A stretch of 64,000 nt of DNA from positions 46,751,466-46,815,465 of the forward strand of contig CM047431.1 of the NCBI GenBank assembly GCA_026168455.1, written 5' to 3'. The notes beneath the pieces are model-generated. The model did no database searches. It saw only the letters and a program-made list of their open reading frames with translations, and was not told where the DNA came from. Position 1 is the stretch's first letter. Every line of letters starts with the position of its first letter. This DNA is from Theocolax elegans (lineage: Eukaryota > Arthropoda > Insecta > Hymenoptera > Cerocephalidae). This document shows positions 46,841 to 58,406 of the stretch, in pieces. A program made the translations under genes and the position numbers.

Positions 46841-48135
46841 ATGCTTTATTTTTCTTTTTCATTTTACTCGCGTTTTACCAAACAATATTATACAACGTGT
46901 AACGTAATGCTTTGTACAAATTCTCTAATTTCACGTGCGTCTTAATGTATAAAAGATAATCTTATAAGGAGCTTTGTAGAAATTGCGAGATCAAACAATA
47001 TCCGCGAGTTTGAAGAATAAACTCGGAAATAAAATTCTAAGCGGGAATCAGGAAGAAATTTAATTTAATGTCAAAGTAGGAAAATAAAGGAAAAATGTAA
47101 CGGGAAATGCAGATATGACAGCGTTGAAAGACAGTAGACAAAGGTTAAGCTATACAACGAAAAATAAGAGGTAATGCAAAAAAGAAATACGGTATAAGAA
47201 TAAACTGAAAGACTAAAGTAGCAATATAAAGAATATCTAAATAGAAAAAAATGGAAATAATGTATTTGTTATTATTCGTCAAATTTTACATGTAAAAGTA
47301 ATTATTTAAAAAATTGATACATTTATCTCAATATTATACATGTATGTATTTAAGAAATATTCAATATGGTACATTCTATTCTTTGTTATTGATATATAAA
47401 TAAATTATTTTATATAAGTTACATTATGTATGTTGCTGACAGAAATAAATTACTTTATTTTCTTTCTCTCAATCTTTTTAATTTATTAAAACCTTCTTTT
47501 AGTTTCATAAACGCTGAATCAATGATTCGTCTAGATATATTTTTAAACAAAGTACGTTAAATAATTAATGAGATGTTAAAATTAGGGCTACACGATATAT
47601 CAAAATTATAAGACTGTGTCACTTTTGAATTTTTAATTATAATTAAATAATATGTCAAAAATAAAGAGAAAACTATACTATTTTATATAATTATCTTTTA
47701 TTACTTTACAACGTTTAAAGTAATTATAATCTTATCGTTTAATATTTTCACCTATAAATAATCTATGTAGTACCATGCAAATTTTAAAACAATTAATTTA
47801 TTAAATTAAATAAATGTAGTTAATGAAAATTTCGTTATATTTTATAATATTATATTTTGTTATATTTTATAATCTAAAATTGTATCCGCGGGAAGCATGA
47901 ATTAGGAAGATCGTCAACTATTCGACCCCAATTTTTTGTACGAATACTTCTTTTGAATTTTGCATTAAACCGATTATACCGATGCCTGAGTAAGATAAAA
48001 ACATTTTTAAAAAGTATTTGCAAGAAAGTATTCAACTTTAAGCATCCCTACATTATTAACCGTGCTATACAAATAATCATAAAGCATCTTACGCGTCTTT
48101 GTTTATAAATTTAATCTTTGTACAAATTTTCAGAT
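46841..48135. other. AT-rich sequence, nothing secure
   Basis: Segment 47584-48050 begins TAGGGCTACACG and ends CATCCCTA, a weak hint of hAT-type ends, but no 8-bp target duplication was found. Confidence 0.35.
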
Positions 48136-48139
48136 TTAA

Positions 48140-48524
48140 GGGGATGTCAGGGACAAATTAGAAGGATCTACACTTTTCTACCCAAAATTTTTATCGAAAA
48201 TATTAAATTAAAAATTTAAAATAACTCATACGATCAGCTCTAAACATAAGGGAAAGCCTGAAGGATTAATTTTTTAAGTAAAAATAACTTTTGTTAATAA
48301 TAATTGGATAAACATTTTATGGTCAGTATAATTTTTAGTTAAAAAAGACGTAATATGTCAATCCAAACATTGTAATTAAATTATCGATTTCACATTCTGG
48401 AAAAATATGGGTGCATTATTTAAAATATGCATGAGGGCCTAAAGAACAGGATTTTTTAAAAAAACTCATTCTTTTATTTATAAAAAAATATAACAAATAT
48501 CCATTTTTTGATTCCGACATCCCG
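48140..48524. mobile_element. TTAA-flanked small element (GGGATGTC ends)
   Basis: Bordered by TTAA at 48136-48139 and 48525-48528. The ends are GGGGATGTC and GACATCCCG, giving short terminal inverted repeats. About 385 bp and AT-rich, no coding capacity. A piggyBac-type MITE by target site; the short inverted repeats limit certainty. Confidence 0.6.
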
Positions 48525-48528
48525 TTAA

Positions 48529-48750
48529 AGACAATCGTCTTATCGATTCAGAATCCCTTACCAAAACTGTATGAAACGGGTTTAACGCAATCAACATTTT
48601 TTGACAAGGGATTTTGAAAACGCGACCAGTTTATCAGTCTGAGATTTTGTACCGAAGTATACAAATACTATAATATTTAAAATACAATTGAATTGTTTGA
48701 TTAACTCGACTATTAAAGCTAGGAGGTTTAAAGTTATCTTTGGCACCCTG
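48529..48750. mobile_element. Family-1 foldback MITE, half copy
   Basis: Ends TTTGGCACCCTG before TTAA (48751-48754) and starts just after the TTAA that closes the previous element. Its complement follows the order seen at 16862-17112 (CAGGGTGCCAAAG, then TTTTCAAAATCCCTTGTC-like text), but is diverged. It abuts the element at 48140-48524, and the two may be one composite. Confidence 0.5.
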
Positions 48751-48899
48751 TTAAAAGTTAAACGAGTGAAACTCAGATGATCGCATTTCATTGGAGACTA
48801 GGATTGGATATCGAGAAGCGAGAGGCATCGAAACAACGAGGAAACCAGTAGGTAGACAGTCTAGTCGAGTCCAGTTTTGGTTGCAGGTTTGTTGGGCAT

Positions 48900-48995
48900 C
48901 TCCGAAGCTAGTGGGTTCATGCATATGCCACAATCTCATTTGACTACATAATCCTGACTCTCCCAGAGGATTCGAATCCCAGTGTCAACAAGTTG
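48900..48995 (+). mobile_element. Weak tRNA-like segment with perfect B box
   Basis: GGATTCGAATCCC at 48968-48980 matches a B box. Upstream AAGCTAGTGGGTTCATGC and GACTACATAATCCTGA loosely resemble a D-arm and a CAT anticodon arm. Because GGATTCGAATCC is palindromic, the strand is uncertain. Not a functional tRNA. Confidence 0.3.
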
Positions 48996-50635
48996 CCTTA
49001 TCATTTCTTTTTCTTCTCTATACGTATACGTTGTTAATTCCCATTCTTTGATCAATTATATTCCTCGTGTGATTTACCTCTCTCTCTCTCTCTCTCTCTC
49101 TTCCTTTCTCTTTTCCTTTATTATATGAAAATTAAACGAGACTCCGTTAATTGAAGTTTCCTGTGCAACGAGCTTTTTTTTCCCCTCGTAATCAAATGTG
49201 TACAGCCGTGCGTAACACGCGAGTATGTAATTGAAGGGGAAAAGGGCTGTTTCCTCGCGGTATTCGACGATTATTATACTTTTTCTCTCCCGTTTGATTT
49301 TTCATTTATTATTTCAAGTTTTTCTTTTCCAAATGGTTTGTATTCCGGTATTCTCCTCTTTTTCGCCTCGTACTCCCGCGAAATTTCCACGAGTGACATT
49401 TTCCACCGCGTTTCTTTTGTGCTAATGTTGTGACTAATTAAATTTTCCAAGAGGTGCGCGTGCCGCACACGTATATATATACACGCGAATACGTATATAT
49501 CTTATGGAACGTCATCAACCCTTATTTAACCATTTATACAATGTACTACACATACACACTTTCTTCTTTTCGTAGTCTTTATTTTTGCTTTTCTCTTTCG
49601 CTTCTCGTTTCTTTCGTTTTTACATTTTAAATTTATTTCGCTTTCTCCTTTTGGTACCGTATTATTTGTTTTTAATTACAATGGTATATATAATTTTAAC
49701 ATGATTAATTTTAAATTACACTTTGTGTGACGAGTCCCGGCGTTATTTTACCCGAATGAAAGTTACAAAATAATTTGGTTAATTATACGTTACCGCCTGA
49801 AATACGCGTAAGTGCTTTACGCAATTATTCTTATTATACACATATATGTATACGCGGTTTTTTATTTATTTTTACATTTATATATATTTATTATGTATGT
49901 CTTCGAACCGATGAATTTAATTTTCCCTTCACGATGAGATAAAGACTCGATAAAGATTCGACTAACAGTAATATTATATAAGCATTACTCCGCGAGAATG
50001 ATTCATTAAATATTATAATATTTTATATAGCAACGTTTGAAATTATACTTACACGGAGAAAATCTTTTTAATCAATATTATTATATTTTTTTAACAATGC
50101 TGGGGCATACTTTAAATATCTCTAAAAAATATTGATCAGTTTGTACAAAATTTTAAATATAAAATAGAAGAATAAATGTATCATATTGCGTGTCTTGAGT
50201 GTATCCCAGTGTTATGTGGTAGTTCTCTATAGCGACTGATGAGACAACCCAGCGACTTCTCATAAAAATATTGTTATATATTATTTATTAAAAACCAAAT
50301 AACATTCTAAATATCTGAATTATTTATTAAAATTGCATTTAATGAAAACAAATATTAGTCACGCAATGATTTATTATTGATAAATCTATACGAAACAATA
50401 CTTATGTATTAACAAATTTTTATATTTTGCTATATTCTTTAATGTTGATTATTGTATTAATTTTTAAGGTTGAAAAAATGTTGTTAATTTTTTAAGAATA
50501 TTAGAATGCATAAATAATTATAATTATAAATTGTGCAGAAAGTTATTACGAACTACTTGCTATAAATTATAATCAAAACTATAGATAATTCAAATATAGT
50601 CTAATTTTCCTATAAAATATATACTAATTTTTGTC
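48996..50635. other. CT tract, GC-richer patch, then AT-rich sequence
   Basis: A TC repeat lies at 49079-49101. Sequence at 49140-49480 is more balanced; frames there overlap on opposite strands (49231-49425 plus, 49274-49468 minus) without domains. From 49500 on it is AT-rich with no signal. Confidence 0.4.
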
Positions 50636-51052
50636 AAGGGTAGAGTATGGTCGAAAACGACGGAAAAATCAATTTTTTTTTATTTTAGAAACAAGTTCTA
50701 TATGTTTTGTACAATGAGCGTAAACAATTTTTAAGATGAAAATGTAATTTTTATACAATTTTATTGAATAATTTTCAACATAAAAAATTCATTTTTAGGA
50801 GGCTGCGATAAAAATTATTTTGCAAGGAGTTTTCTAAAGGTATAAAAGATAGATGTTAAGATCTTTAACTTGAAAGTTAAAATAAGTATCTCGTTCCAAT
50901 ACTTTACGTTAAAAATTATTTGATACAATTTTATAAAAATTACATTTTCATTTTAAAAATTGTTTACGCTCATTCTACGTAACATGTAGAACACGTTTCT
51001 AAAATAAAATAAAAATTGATTTTTTCATTATTTTCGACCATAATCTACCCTT
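50636..51052. mobile_element. Foldback MITE with long inverted arms (AAGGGTAGA ends)
   Basis: AAGGGTAGAGTATGGTCGAA at the left mirrors TTCGACCATAATCTACCCTT at the right. Pairing continues: AATGAGCGTAAACAATTTTT against AAAAATTGTTTACGCTCATT, and GATGAAAATGTAATTTTTAT against its near complement. About 417 bp, no coding capacity, target duplication unclear. Confidence 0.8.
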
Positions 51053-51089
51053 AAACTACATTATTTCTCAGTGTAACAGAACTTTTGAA

Positions 51090-51300
51090 AGTTGGAAATA
51101 CGCATGCGTTTTTTTCCGATTGACAAGAAAAAATTAAATAATAAATGAAAGAGCAATCGGGCGTATCGTGTATGTCATTGGCGTATAGGATTTTAATCGA
51201 CGACGAATTTATTTTCACAAAGATACTTCAATATTGTTGAAGGATTGTTGAAGATGAATTTTATTTGTTAACTAGATATTCAATATTTGTAAACTTAACG
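51090..51300. repeat. Direct repeat copy 1 (about 210 bp)
   Basis: Closely similar to 53212-53426 in the same direction, sharing GACAAGAAAAAATTAAATAA, AATGAAAGAGCAATCG and ACTAGATATTCAATATTTGT, with some substitutions and a short insertion (AAGGATTGTTG). Confidence 0.85.
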
Positions 51301-51590
51301 TAAGTAATGGTTAGATGGGTGGTCGATGGAAAAAATCAGTTTTCTTACCCCGCAAGATGATTTACATATCTCGATGATCATCTAATTAAAATCTGAAAAT
51401 ATTTATTCAAAATTGTTAAAACTTATTTAAATTCATCATACATAAAGTTTAAAAATTATTATTATAAATCCTTAATTTCTATTATAATTCATCGAAAGTA
51501 TAAAATGTAACGTTCAAAGAAACGTAATTTTCTTGTAAAATTTGAATATCGTTTACCGTGCAACGGTATATTTTTTACGTGCATCTATGA

Positions 51591-51622
<32 letters not shown>

Positions 51623-51720
51623 ATAATAAATCTGATGTAATTTAATAAGTGAATTTTAATATAATCTCGGTGGGTTGTTGTACATTTCAATTTTCTGGGT
51701 AAAATGACTTAACAGGCCCT
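51301..51720. other. AT-rich spacer with (AT)n repeat
   Basis: An AT microsatellite lies at 51599-51620. No other signal. Confidence 0.5.
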
Positions 51721-52410
51721 TGAGCGACGTAAAGGAATTACAGAATTATGAACTGCCAGTGGGAAACGCGCGTATGTGAATAAACAGTGGCCGGGCCGTC
51801 AAAGGAAAGGAAAATGAGAGACAGGAAGTGTAAGAGTCGAGACTGGGAATCCCAAAAGAATGCGAAGTGTAACAAAGAATAAGCGGTAACATGTCAGATA
51901 GAAAGCTGCGAGTGGCAATGTCGTAGGTAAAAGAACGAGTGAGAGGGAGTGTAAAAAAAGGGTCGCTGAGCGGTTTCATTACAGTGATGTATCATTACGA
52001 CATGCGCCTTTGCACCTCCCACCCTTTTAAAGTGGATCTCTTTCTTTACCATTTTTTTTTACCTCCAGCTCAATTTCATTCTATCCTCTGTACCCTTCAT
52101 CGTGACTTCCTCGCTACTTTTTTTTTCTGATGTACGTATCAGTGTCGCCCACTAGACACGATAAAATACTTGTTGAAATAAATTTATATACTTTCTTCTT
52201 TCCCCTCCTACTACTTTTTCGCCTCCCCCGTTTTCCTTTTATTTTCCTACGCAATTATTTTAGTAACTTTGTCATAAATTACAAAGCTGCCGTGGCATTT
52301 TTGCGACGAAGCTTTCAAAGTATTTTCAAAGTGCGTTAACCATTTTTCAGCTGCATTTTAAAAGCTGAATAGCTCACTCGCTAAAGCCGGAGTATGTAAC
52401 TCTAGTTTTT
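51720..52410. promoter_or_regulatory. GC-richer, purine-rich island
   Basis: From 51720 to 52000 the plus strand is balanced and purine-rich. Frames on both strands (51746-51979 minus; 51939-52130 and 52130-52339 plus) lack domains. No splice-supported exon was found. Confidence 0.2.
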
Positions 52411-53211
52411 ATATATGTATATAATTTTTCGAGAAGCTCTTATAACATGCAAATTCAATTATGTAATGCTTGTAATGATTTTAGCTCAAAAGTTTCTTGT
52501 TTCTTTCGTTTTTTTTCTTTTAATTTTTTCATTGTTGCTTTTGGGACAAAATTTCATTATTAGAATTGAACAAACTCGCGGTGTAATAAAAATAAATATT
52601 TATTCCGAGTTTTCTGTATCTTTAACTCGACCGCCGTATACAATGAAGATAATCTTAAGTGTAATAAAAGTTAAATAATAAAAAAAGAAGAAGAAGAAGA
52701 AGAAGAAGGAGAAAAGTGCGGACAAACAGGAAGAATTGAATCCAATTGCTAAGAACGTCTCCGCATAAAAGTCAAGTATATACTCTACCTCTGAGCTAAT
52801 ATCCGCGCTGCTCGTCCACGTTTCTTCTTCTTATCGTGTCTGCATATTCTATTGCACTTGCAGTTCTCTCGGCGTGTCGTCTGTATAATAATTTCAATAT
52901 TTTCTTATCTACGAATTCTGTTCATTTTCCGCGAGAAAAGAAAAGAAAGATTGTATTATTAATTCTAGTTTTTGAAAGAAGGGGGAAAAGGGTGGATGGA
53001 GAAAAATAAAAACCAACAAAACGTACATCAATCACAATTTATAATGATTTGGTGGAGGTACATAAAAATGATCGTGAAATAAAAGAAAAATGTACATAGA
53101 TGTTACTCGTTGCAACGAAAAACAACTGTAATATTTGCGTAAAAGAAACTGTTTGTTCAAAAAAATTAGTTGGCGTTGCGGTGCAGAAACCAACGTGAAT
53201 ATCGCGAAACG
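52411..53211. other. AT-rich sequence with (GAA)n repeat
   Basis: A GAA microsatellite (about eight units) lies at 52686-52709. The 87-codon plus frame just before it (52415-52678) is hydrophobic and AT-driven. Confidence 0.4.
52686..52709. repeat. (GAA)n microsatellite
   Basis: About eight GAA units preceded by an A run. Confidence 0.9.
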
Positions 53212-53426
53212 AAGTTGAAAATACGCGTGCGCTTTTTTTTTTCGTTTGACAAGAAAAAATTAAATAATAAATGAAAGAGCAATCGAGCGTATCGTGTCAA
53301 TCATTGGCGTATGGGATTTTAATCGACAACAATGAAATGCAATGTCTATTTTCACAAAGATACTTCAATATTGTTGAAGATGAATTTTATTTGTTAACTA
53401 GATATTCAATATTTGTAAACCTGACG
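53212..53426. repeat. Direct repeat copy 2 (about 215 bp)
   Basis: Partner of 51090-51300, about 2.1 kb away and in the same direction. It differs by substitutions as well as indels, so this is a genuine older duplication or a pair of insertions of one repeat. The plus frame 53271-53543 runs out of it and is not considered a gene. Confidence 0.85.
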
Positions 53427-53830
53427 CGCGCGCACGTGTGTGTGTGTATCGTTCCGAACGCAATTTCCATCGAACAAATTCTGTTTTTTTATGCATCTAT
53501 ATATCCGTGTTATACAAATTATATCAATATTTTAATTGTATAATATCCTAGTATTATTTCATATCCGTTTTTCAACAGAGTAGAAATATATATTTCTATT
53601 TGCAAAAATGCAGGATATGTCGGTCTCGAATTACAGGGATTTCTTTTTTAACACAGAACATCGCGTTTATGATATTCAATTATAAATATCTGATAAAATT
53701 TTGAAATATATTTTGTAACGTGTAAAAGAACCTATTAATGCTATATTTTGTGAAAAAATTGTTTCTTAATGAAGAATGGGAAACAATAACGATTTTATAC
53801 GTTCCTCTTTTCGATACCACCCTTAAAAAT
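53427..53830. other. AT-rich spacer
   Basis: Contains a short CGCG/TGTG run at 53425-53447. Nothing else recognised. Confidence 0.4.
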
Positions 53831-54812
53831 ACTATTTAGAGTCATGAGTTATGGTGTATTTTTGAAAAATTCCAGACCTTTTATTGATTATGTAACTGAT
53901 TAGCAAACTATATAAGATTTATCGATTATTTCTTAGCTTTTAGGCCAACATATAGAATTGGCCGCCCTAGAATTATTTATAATTTTTGCACAATATTAGC
54001 TCATCAATATTACTTGTGTTTTATTATCGTATTAGAATTTGAAAATTTTTTTTATTTAAGAATTCGAGAATAAGTTAAACAAATATATCGTGAAAAAAAC
54101 ACGGTTTTCCCATATTTTTCAGCAATTCCCGCCAATTTTTGAGCGATGCAATATTTTCTTAGATGTAAATACATCATTATCATCATGTAATAACAAAAAC
54201 AGCAAATTTCATCGCAATATTAGAAAATCGTACATATTTTCAGAAATATTGTGGCAAAGAATTATTAAAGTTTAAAGTTCCATAAGTCTTAAAAAATGAA
54301 TTAAAATAAATTCAAGATAATGCGTTGTGACGTGCCAACCTTACTTTGGGTTTTACCGTTACTATAGATTTTGCTGCTTGTTATTAGATTAGATGTAAGT
54401 TAGGTGCGAAACCATCTTTGCATCTAAATCTTGTTGCAGACTTATTAATCCGGGTTTTATGTGTAAATTGAGACACATTATATTAGCACACATTGGCTAC
54501 TATAACTGGAGTGTGTATTTGAGTATATTAATTATATATATTTTGTATGTATTATACACATTTCTATCACCGCGCATTGGGCCATAGAAATGGTAGTGTG
54601 TGATTTAATAATACTTAATGAATAACTATAAATTTTATATATATATTTACAATATTTATTTATTTAATTTCATTACAAATCCTTATAATAAAAGGACTTG
54701 TACTAATAAACTATGAAATCTAATGTAAATGCCACGAAGGCTTATCAATCAAATGAATATTGTATATAAATTTCCGTCCTTTATATACTATCTTTACCTC
54801 ATTAGTACAAAT
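53831..54812. repeat. 982-bp tandem block, copy 1 (flank plus partial LTR)
   Basis: Consists of about 495 bases of flanking DNA (53831-54325) plus the first 487 bases of the LTR (from 54326, TGTGACGTGCCAACC). It is followed immediately by a second copy. The junction joins LTR text ACAAAT to flank text ACTATTTAG; both original breakpoints share AAAT. Differences between copies are single-base or dinucleotide indels; I found no clear substitution. Confidence 0.9.
54326..54812 (-). mobile_element. Truncated extra LTR copy
   Basis: Same sequence as the start of the LTRs at 55306 and 58626, cut at ACAAAT where the tandem block ends. It is preceded by the same GCGT target sequence (54322-54325). 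It belongs to the duplicated block and is not an independent insertion. Confidence 0.85.
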
Positions 54813-55791
54813 ACTATTTAGAGTCATGAGTTATGGTGTATTTTTGAAAAATTCCAGACCTTTTATTGATTATGTAACTGATTAGCAAACTATATAAGAT
54901 TTATCGATTATTTCTTAGCTTTTAGGCCAACATATAGAATTGGCCGCCCTAGAATTATTTATAATTTTTGCACAATATTAGCTCATCATATTACTTGTGT
55001 TTTATTATCGTATTAGAATTTGAAATTTTTTTTATTTAAGAATTCGAGAATAAGTTAAACAAATATATCGTGAAAAAAACACGGTTTTCCCATATTTTTC
55101 AGCAATTCCCGCCAATTTTGAGCGATGCAATATTTTCTTAGATGTAAATACATCATTATCATCATGTAATAACCAAAAACAGCAAATTTCATCGCAATAT
55201 TAGAAAATCGTACATATTTTCAGAAATATTGTGGCAAAGAATTATTAAAGTTTAAAGTTCCATAAGTCTTAAAAAATGAATTAAAATAAATTCAAGATAA
55301 TGCGTTGTGACGTGCCAACCTTACTTTGGGTTTTACCGTTACTATAGATTTTGCTGCTTGTTATTAGATTAGATGTAAGTTAGGTGCGAAACCATCTTTG
55401 CATCTAAATCTTGTTGCAGACTATTAATCCGGGTTTTATGTGTAAATTGAGACACATTATATTAGCACACATTGGCTACTATAACTGGAGTGTGTATTTG
55501 AGTATATTAATTATATATATTTTGTATGTATTATACACATTTCTATCACCGCGCATTGGGCCATAGAAATGGTAGTGTGTGATTTAATAATACTTAATGA
55601 ATAACTATAAATTTTATATATATATATTTACAATATTTATTTATTTAATTTCATTACAAATCCTTATAATAAAAGGACTTGTACTAATAAAACTATGAAA
55701 TCTAATGTAAATGCCACGAAGGCTTATCAATCAAATGAATATTGTATAAATTTCCGTCCTTTATATACTATCTTACCTCATTAGTACAAAT
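54813..55791. repeat. Tandem block, copy 2 (979 bp)
   Basis: Second copy of 53831-54812. Its LTR portion (from 55306) continues without a break into the complete LTR, so this copy is the parental or true one. Confidence 0.9.
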
Positions 55792-56562
55792 CCTTTTTAA
55801 ACATTTTTCGTCATATTTTACATTAATTTCGTATTTTGATTTTTTATTTTTAAATCATATTTTCTTTCTTGTTTCTATATACATGTAATATTATCTAAAA
55901 TTCTAATTATTTACAAGAAATAATTGCATATTTATTTTCATATCCTATGCATTTTTGTAATTACTTTTATTTTATAATTTTTTTTATTAATTCTATAACC
56001 TCAATTATTTCTACATTTAAAAATAATCTTAAATTCATTTTTTAAACTTACAATCGTTTTTTATTCTACTTATAAATTTCACTTTGTCTTTTACACAATT
56101 ACAAAATTAAATATATTATAATTTTTATTATTTTTAAATGTACAAATATCTTCGCATACTGATTTTGCATAAACATATAATTTTTGTAATTAATTTCTGT
56201 TTTGCCGTAAAATTAAAAATTAAATTCTTTTTTATACATTTTAAATTGAATATTTGTATTTATTTTATTGTATAATAATATTCTATTTACAATTAATTAT
56301 TCATTTAATTATAAATTACTTATTTTTAGTATAACTGCAATTGCATTTTTATATTTCTAAATTTGCGCTTTAAATCGTGACACGCTATAATTCTAAGAAT
56401 TTACATGTTAGTCAATTTCAGTTGACAATATTCTTGTGGATATTTACATTTATATATAGTTCATTGATCTTTCTAAGAAATCTATTTTGATGACCTATAT
56501 CCTCTTATATAAATTTACGTATTTATGAAATAATATAATTATATGTAGTTGTATACGTCACA
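55306..56562 (-). repeat. LTR (3' LTR relative to the minus-strand transcript)
   Basis: Begins TGTGACGTGCCAACC and ends GTATACGTCACA in plus coordinates. Compared by eye with 58626-59885 the differences are short indels (for example GACTATT against GACTTATT, and TGTATAAATT against TGTATATAAATT). Confidence 0.9.
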
Positions 56563-56574
56563 TTACCCCCCCTT
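56563..56574 (-). other. Polypurine tract
   Basis: On the minus strand AAGGGGGGG (seven G) lies three bases from the LTR edge, where second-strand DNA synthesis would be primed. Its position fixes the element's direction. Confidence 0.8.
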
Positions 56575-56807
56575 AAATAATATTTAAATTTAACTAAATT
56601 TTAATATTATTTAATATATTATAAGCATTATTATTTTATTTTATATTTTTATTACTTCACACAATTTATAAATATTATGTTGATCATTTGACAGTTATCA
56701 TACAATAGACAGCTGTCTCAATCATACATAATTTCTTATAGGTAGTTTCTATTTCTACTGAATAATAATATTTTTTTTTTTTTTCTTTGTTTTCAATTTA
56801 GTTTTAT

Positions 56808-56981
56808 TTATTTTTGTATATTTTTTTTTATAAATTCTATTTCTTTTTTCTTTTTGTTTATTTCTCTTTCTGCCTCATTTATTAATTTGTTAAATTTCTC
56901 TTGGAGTGGCGTCCATTCTCCTTTCCTCTTTTTTGCTAAAAAAATATTTTTTCTTTTATTAGATAATTTGATAGACATCAT
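56808..56981 (-). CDS. Small lysine-rich ORF in the LTR element (57 aa)
   Basis: Starts with two methionines and ends in TAA; 57 residues, very rich in lysine and glutamate. It includes KRKGEWTPLQEKF (residues 18-30) followed by a probable helix or coiled coil (about 31-57). Separated from the gag-like frame by only 21 bases that adjoin a TA repeat. It may be the residue of a longer downstream frame left after an internal deletion. No family is recognised. Confidence 0.35.
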   Translation of the reverse strand: MMSIKLSNKRKNIFLAKKRKGEWTPLQEKFNKLINEAEREINKKKKEIEFIKKNIQK

Positions 56982-57002
56982 TTATTAGACCTCTATCTCA
57001 AT

Positions 57003-57662
57003 CTATATGTATATATATATATATATATACCTAAAGGTTCCGGCACATATTCCATTAAAATTTAAATTATAGTTATTAACATATTTTTCTAAATCGATTA
57101 AAAAACGCATTGGTCGTTCATAAGGCTGTCCCGAAAACTTTGGTAAATCAATTTTAATTTTAGGCATTGATTCAGTAGAATTAAATGTTTGATTATATTC
57201 AATTACTTTTTCATTTGATTCTTTAAAAGATTTTTCAAGATTTTGTATTCTCTTATCATATTCCAATTCCATTTCTTTTATTTTATTTGAAAAATAATTT
57301 TTTAATTCTAAATATAAATCATCATTTAAAACTAATACTTTTAATTCATTATTTTCTATTCTCAATTTTTTAACTTCATTATTCACCATTTTTAAATTAT
57401 CAGATAACACTTCATTTTGTTCTATTAATTTTTGATTCAATAGATTAATATTTTCATTACATTCTTTTCTATAATTATCAATTACATCTATATTTTTATT
57501 TTGATTTAATTCAATTTCTGTTTGTTTTTCATCTATTAACTTTAATTCTTCTGTAACAGCCTCCTCCCAAGCATTACGTTTTTTATCGATTTCAGTTGTT
57601 TCTTCATTATTAAAAGAATTTTGCATATTTAACAAATATATACTTGATTTTCTTTTTGCCAT
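57003..57662 (-). CDS. Gag-like protein, truncated (219 aa)
   Basis: Residues about 20-160 are charged, heptad-like coiled coil rich in E, K, N and L. At 166-195 comes a motif typical of the start of the capsid region in Ty3/gypsy-type Gag proteins: IDLPKFSGQPYERPMRFL, then a conserved-looking LEKYV. Normally several hundred residues of capsid and a zinc knuckle follow, but here the frame runs after about residue 210 into a TA microsatellite (57004-57029), giving repeated Tyr-Ile and then the end. The capsid fold is therefore cut off. It could still oligomerise through the coiled coil. Start chosen at the first ATG after a stop-rich leader. Confidence 0.6.
   Translation of the reverse strand: MAKRKSSIYLLNMQNSFNNEETTEIDKKRNAWEEAVTEELKLIDEKQTEIELNQNKNIDVIDNYRKECNENINLLNQKLIEQNEVLSDNLKMVNNEVKKLRIENNELKVLVLNDDLYLELKNYFSNKIKEMELEYDKRIQNLEKSFKESNEKVIEYNQTFNSTESMPKIKIDLPKFSGQPYERPMRFLIDLEKYVNNYNLNFNGICAGTFRYIYIYIYI
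57004..57029. repeat. (TA)n microsatellite at the break in the gag-like frame
   Basis: About twelve TA units. Located exactly where the gag-like frame loses similarity to the family pattern, suggesting a role in, or growth after, the internal deletion. Confidence 0.8.
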
Positions 57663-58001
57663 TTTGAAAAATCTATATAATATAAATTTAATATCTATAT
57701 ATTAACAAACAAGTTTAAAATATTAATATTTAATAGAATTTTTATATAATATTTTTATAACTTATATATATACTATCCATATAATAATTACCATATGTAT
57801 CACCTATATATAAGCTATTAGTGCGAGTGAGAAACATTTGACTCTCGGTATATTGACAGAGAGCGCGGTCGCATAGTCGTAATCACTATTTTTCTATAAA
57901 TTCAATATCCTACGCTGCTAAACTCTTAGACAAACGCGCGAAAATTAATTATCTTAAATTTTCTTAGTTTAAGTTTTCATTTGAATTTTAATTTATTTAT
58001 A

Positions 58002-58406
58002 TTATTTTATTTTTAAATTTTCGAATTTTTTAGTTAAATTATTTTTTATATAACTTTCAATTAATACAACTCTGGTTGCTAATTGTACATGTTTTCCTTG
58101 AATGAATTGAATATTTTGTTCCGTTATTTCTCGAAAACTTGTTAATTCATGTTTTAGAAATCTATTTTGTTTTTCTAAAAGATCATTTTTATCTTTGATT
58201 GATTCTAATTGATTTTCCAAAATGTGTACCTTTTTAACTAATTTATCATAACTTCCAGCAATAAATTCTAATCCTTCTTTATATTTTAATAATAATGATT
58301 CTTGATCTTCAATTTTTTCCGCGTTTTCCAATACTAAATCATTTAATTGATATGTTAACGCGTACAAATTATTGTCAAAAATTGATGAATCATATCGATT
58401 GATCAT
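58002..58406 (-). CDS. Coiled-coil ORF of the LTR element (134 aa)
   Basis: First long frame after the primer-binding site. Almost entirely helical by composition, with a leucine-rich heptad pattern in residues about 20-95 (QLNDLVLENAEKIEDQESL is one stretch). Ends in a basic tail (NNLTKKFENLKIK). No zinc knuckle or enzyme motif. It might be an N-terminal Gag segment separated from the 219-residue frame, or an independent accessory protein. The start ATG is about 200 bases inside the primer-binding site, a usual leader length. Confidence 0.5.
   Translation of the reverse strand: MINRYDSSIFDNNLYALTYQLNDLVLENAEKIEDQESLLLKYKEGLEFIAGSYDKLVKKVHILENQLESIKDKNDLLEKQNRFLKHELTSFREITEQNIQFIQGKHVQLATRVVLIESYIKNNLTKKFENLKIK

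Noticed and set aside
47584..48050. hAT-like element (TAGGGCTACACG ... CATCCCTA)
   Set aside because: Only about five end bases are symmetrical and there is no 8-bp target duplication.
50046..50215. Weak inverted pair GCTGGGGCATAC / GTATCCCAGTG
   Set aside because: Too short and too imperfect to define an element.
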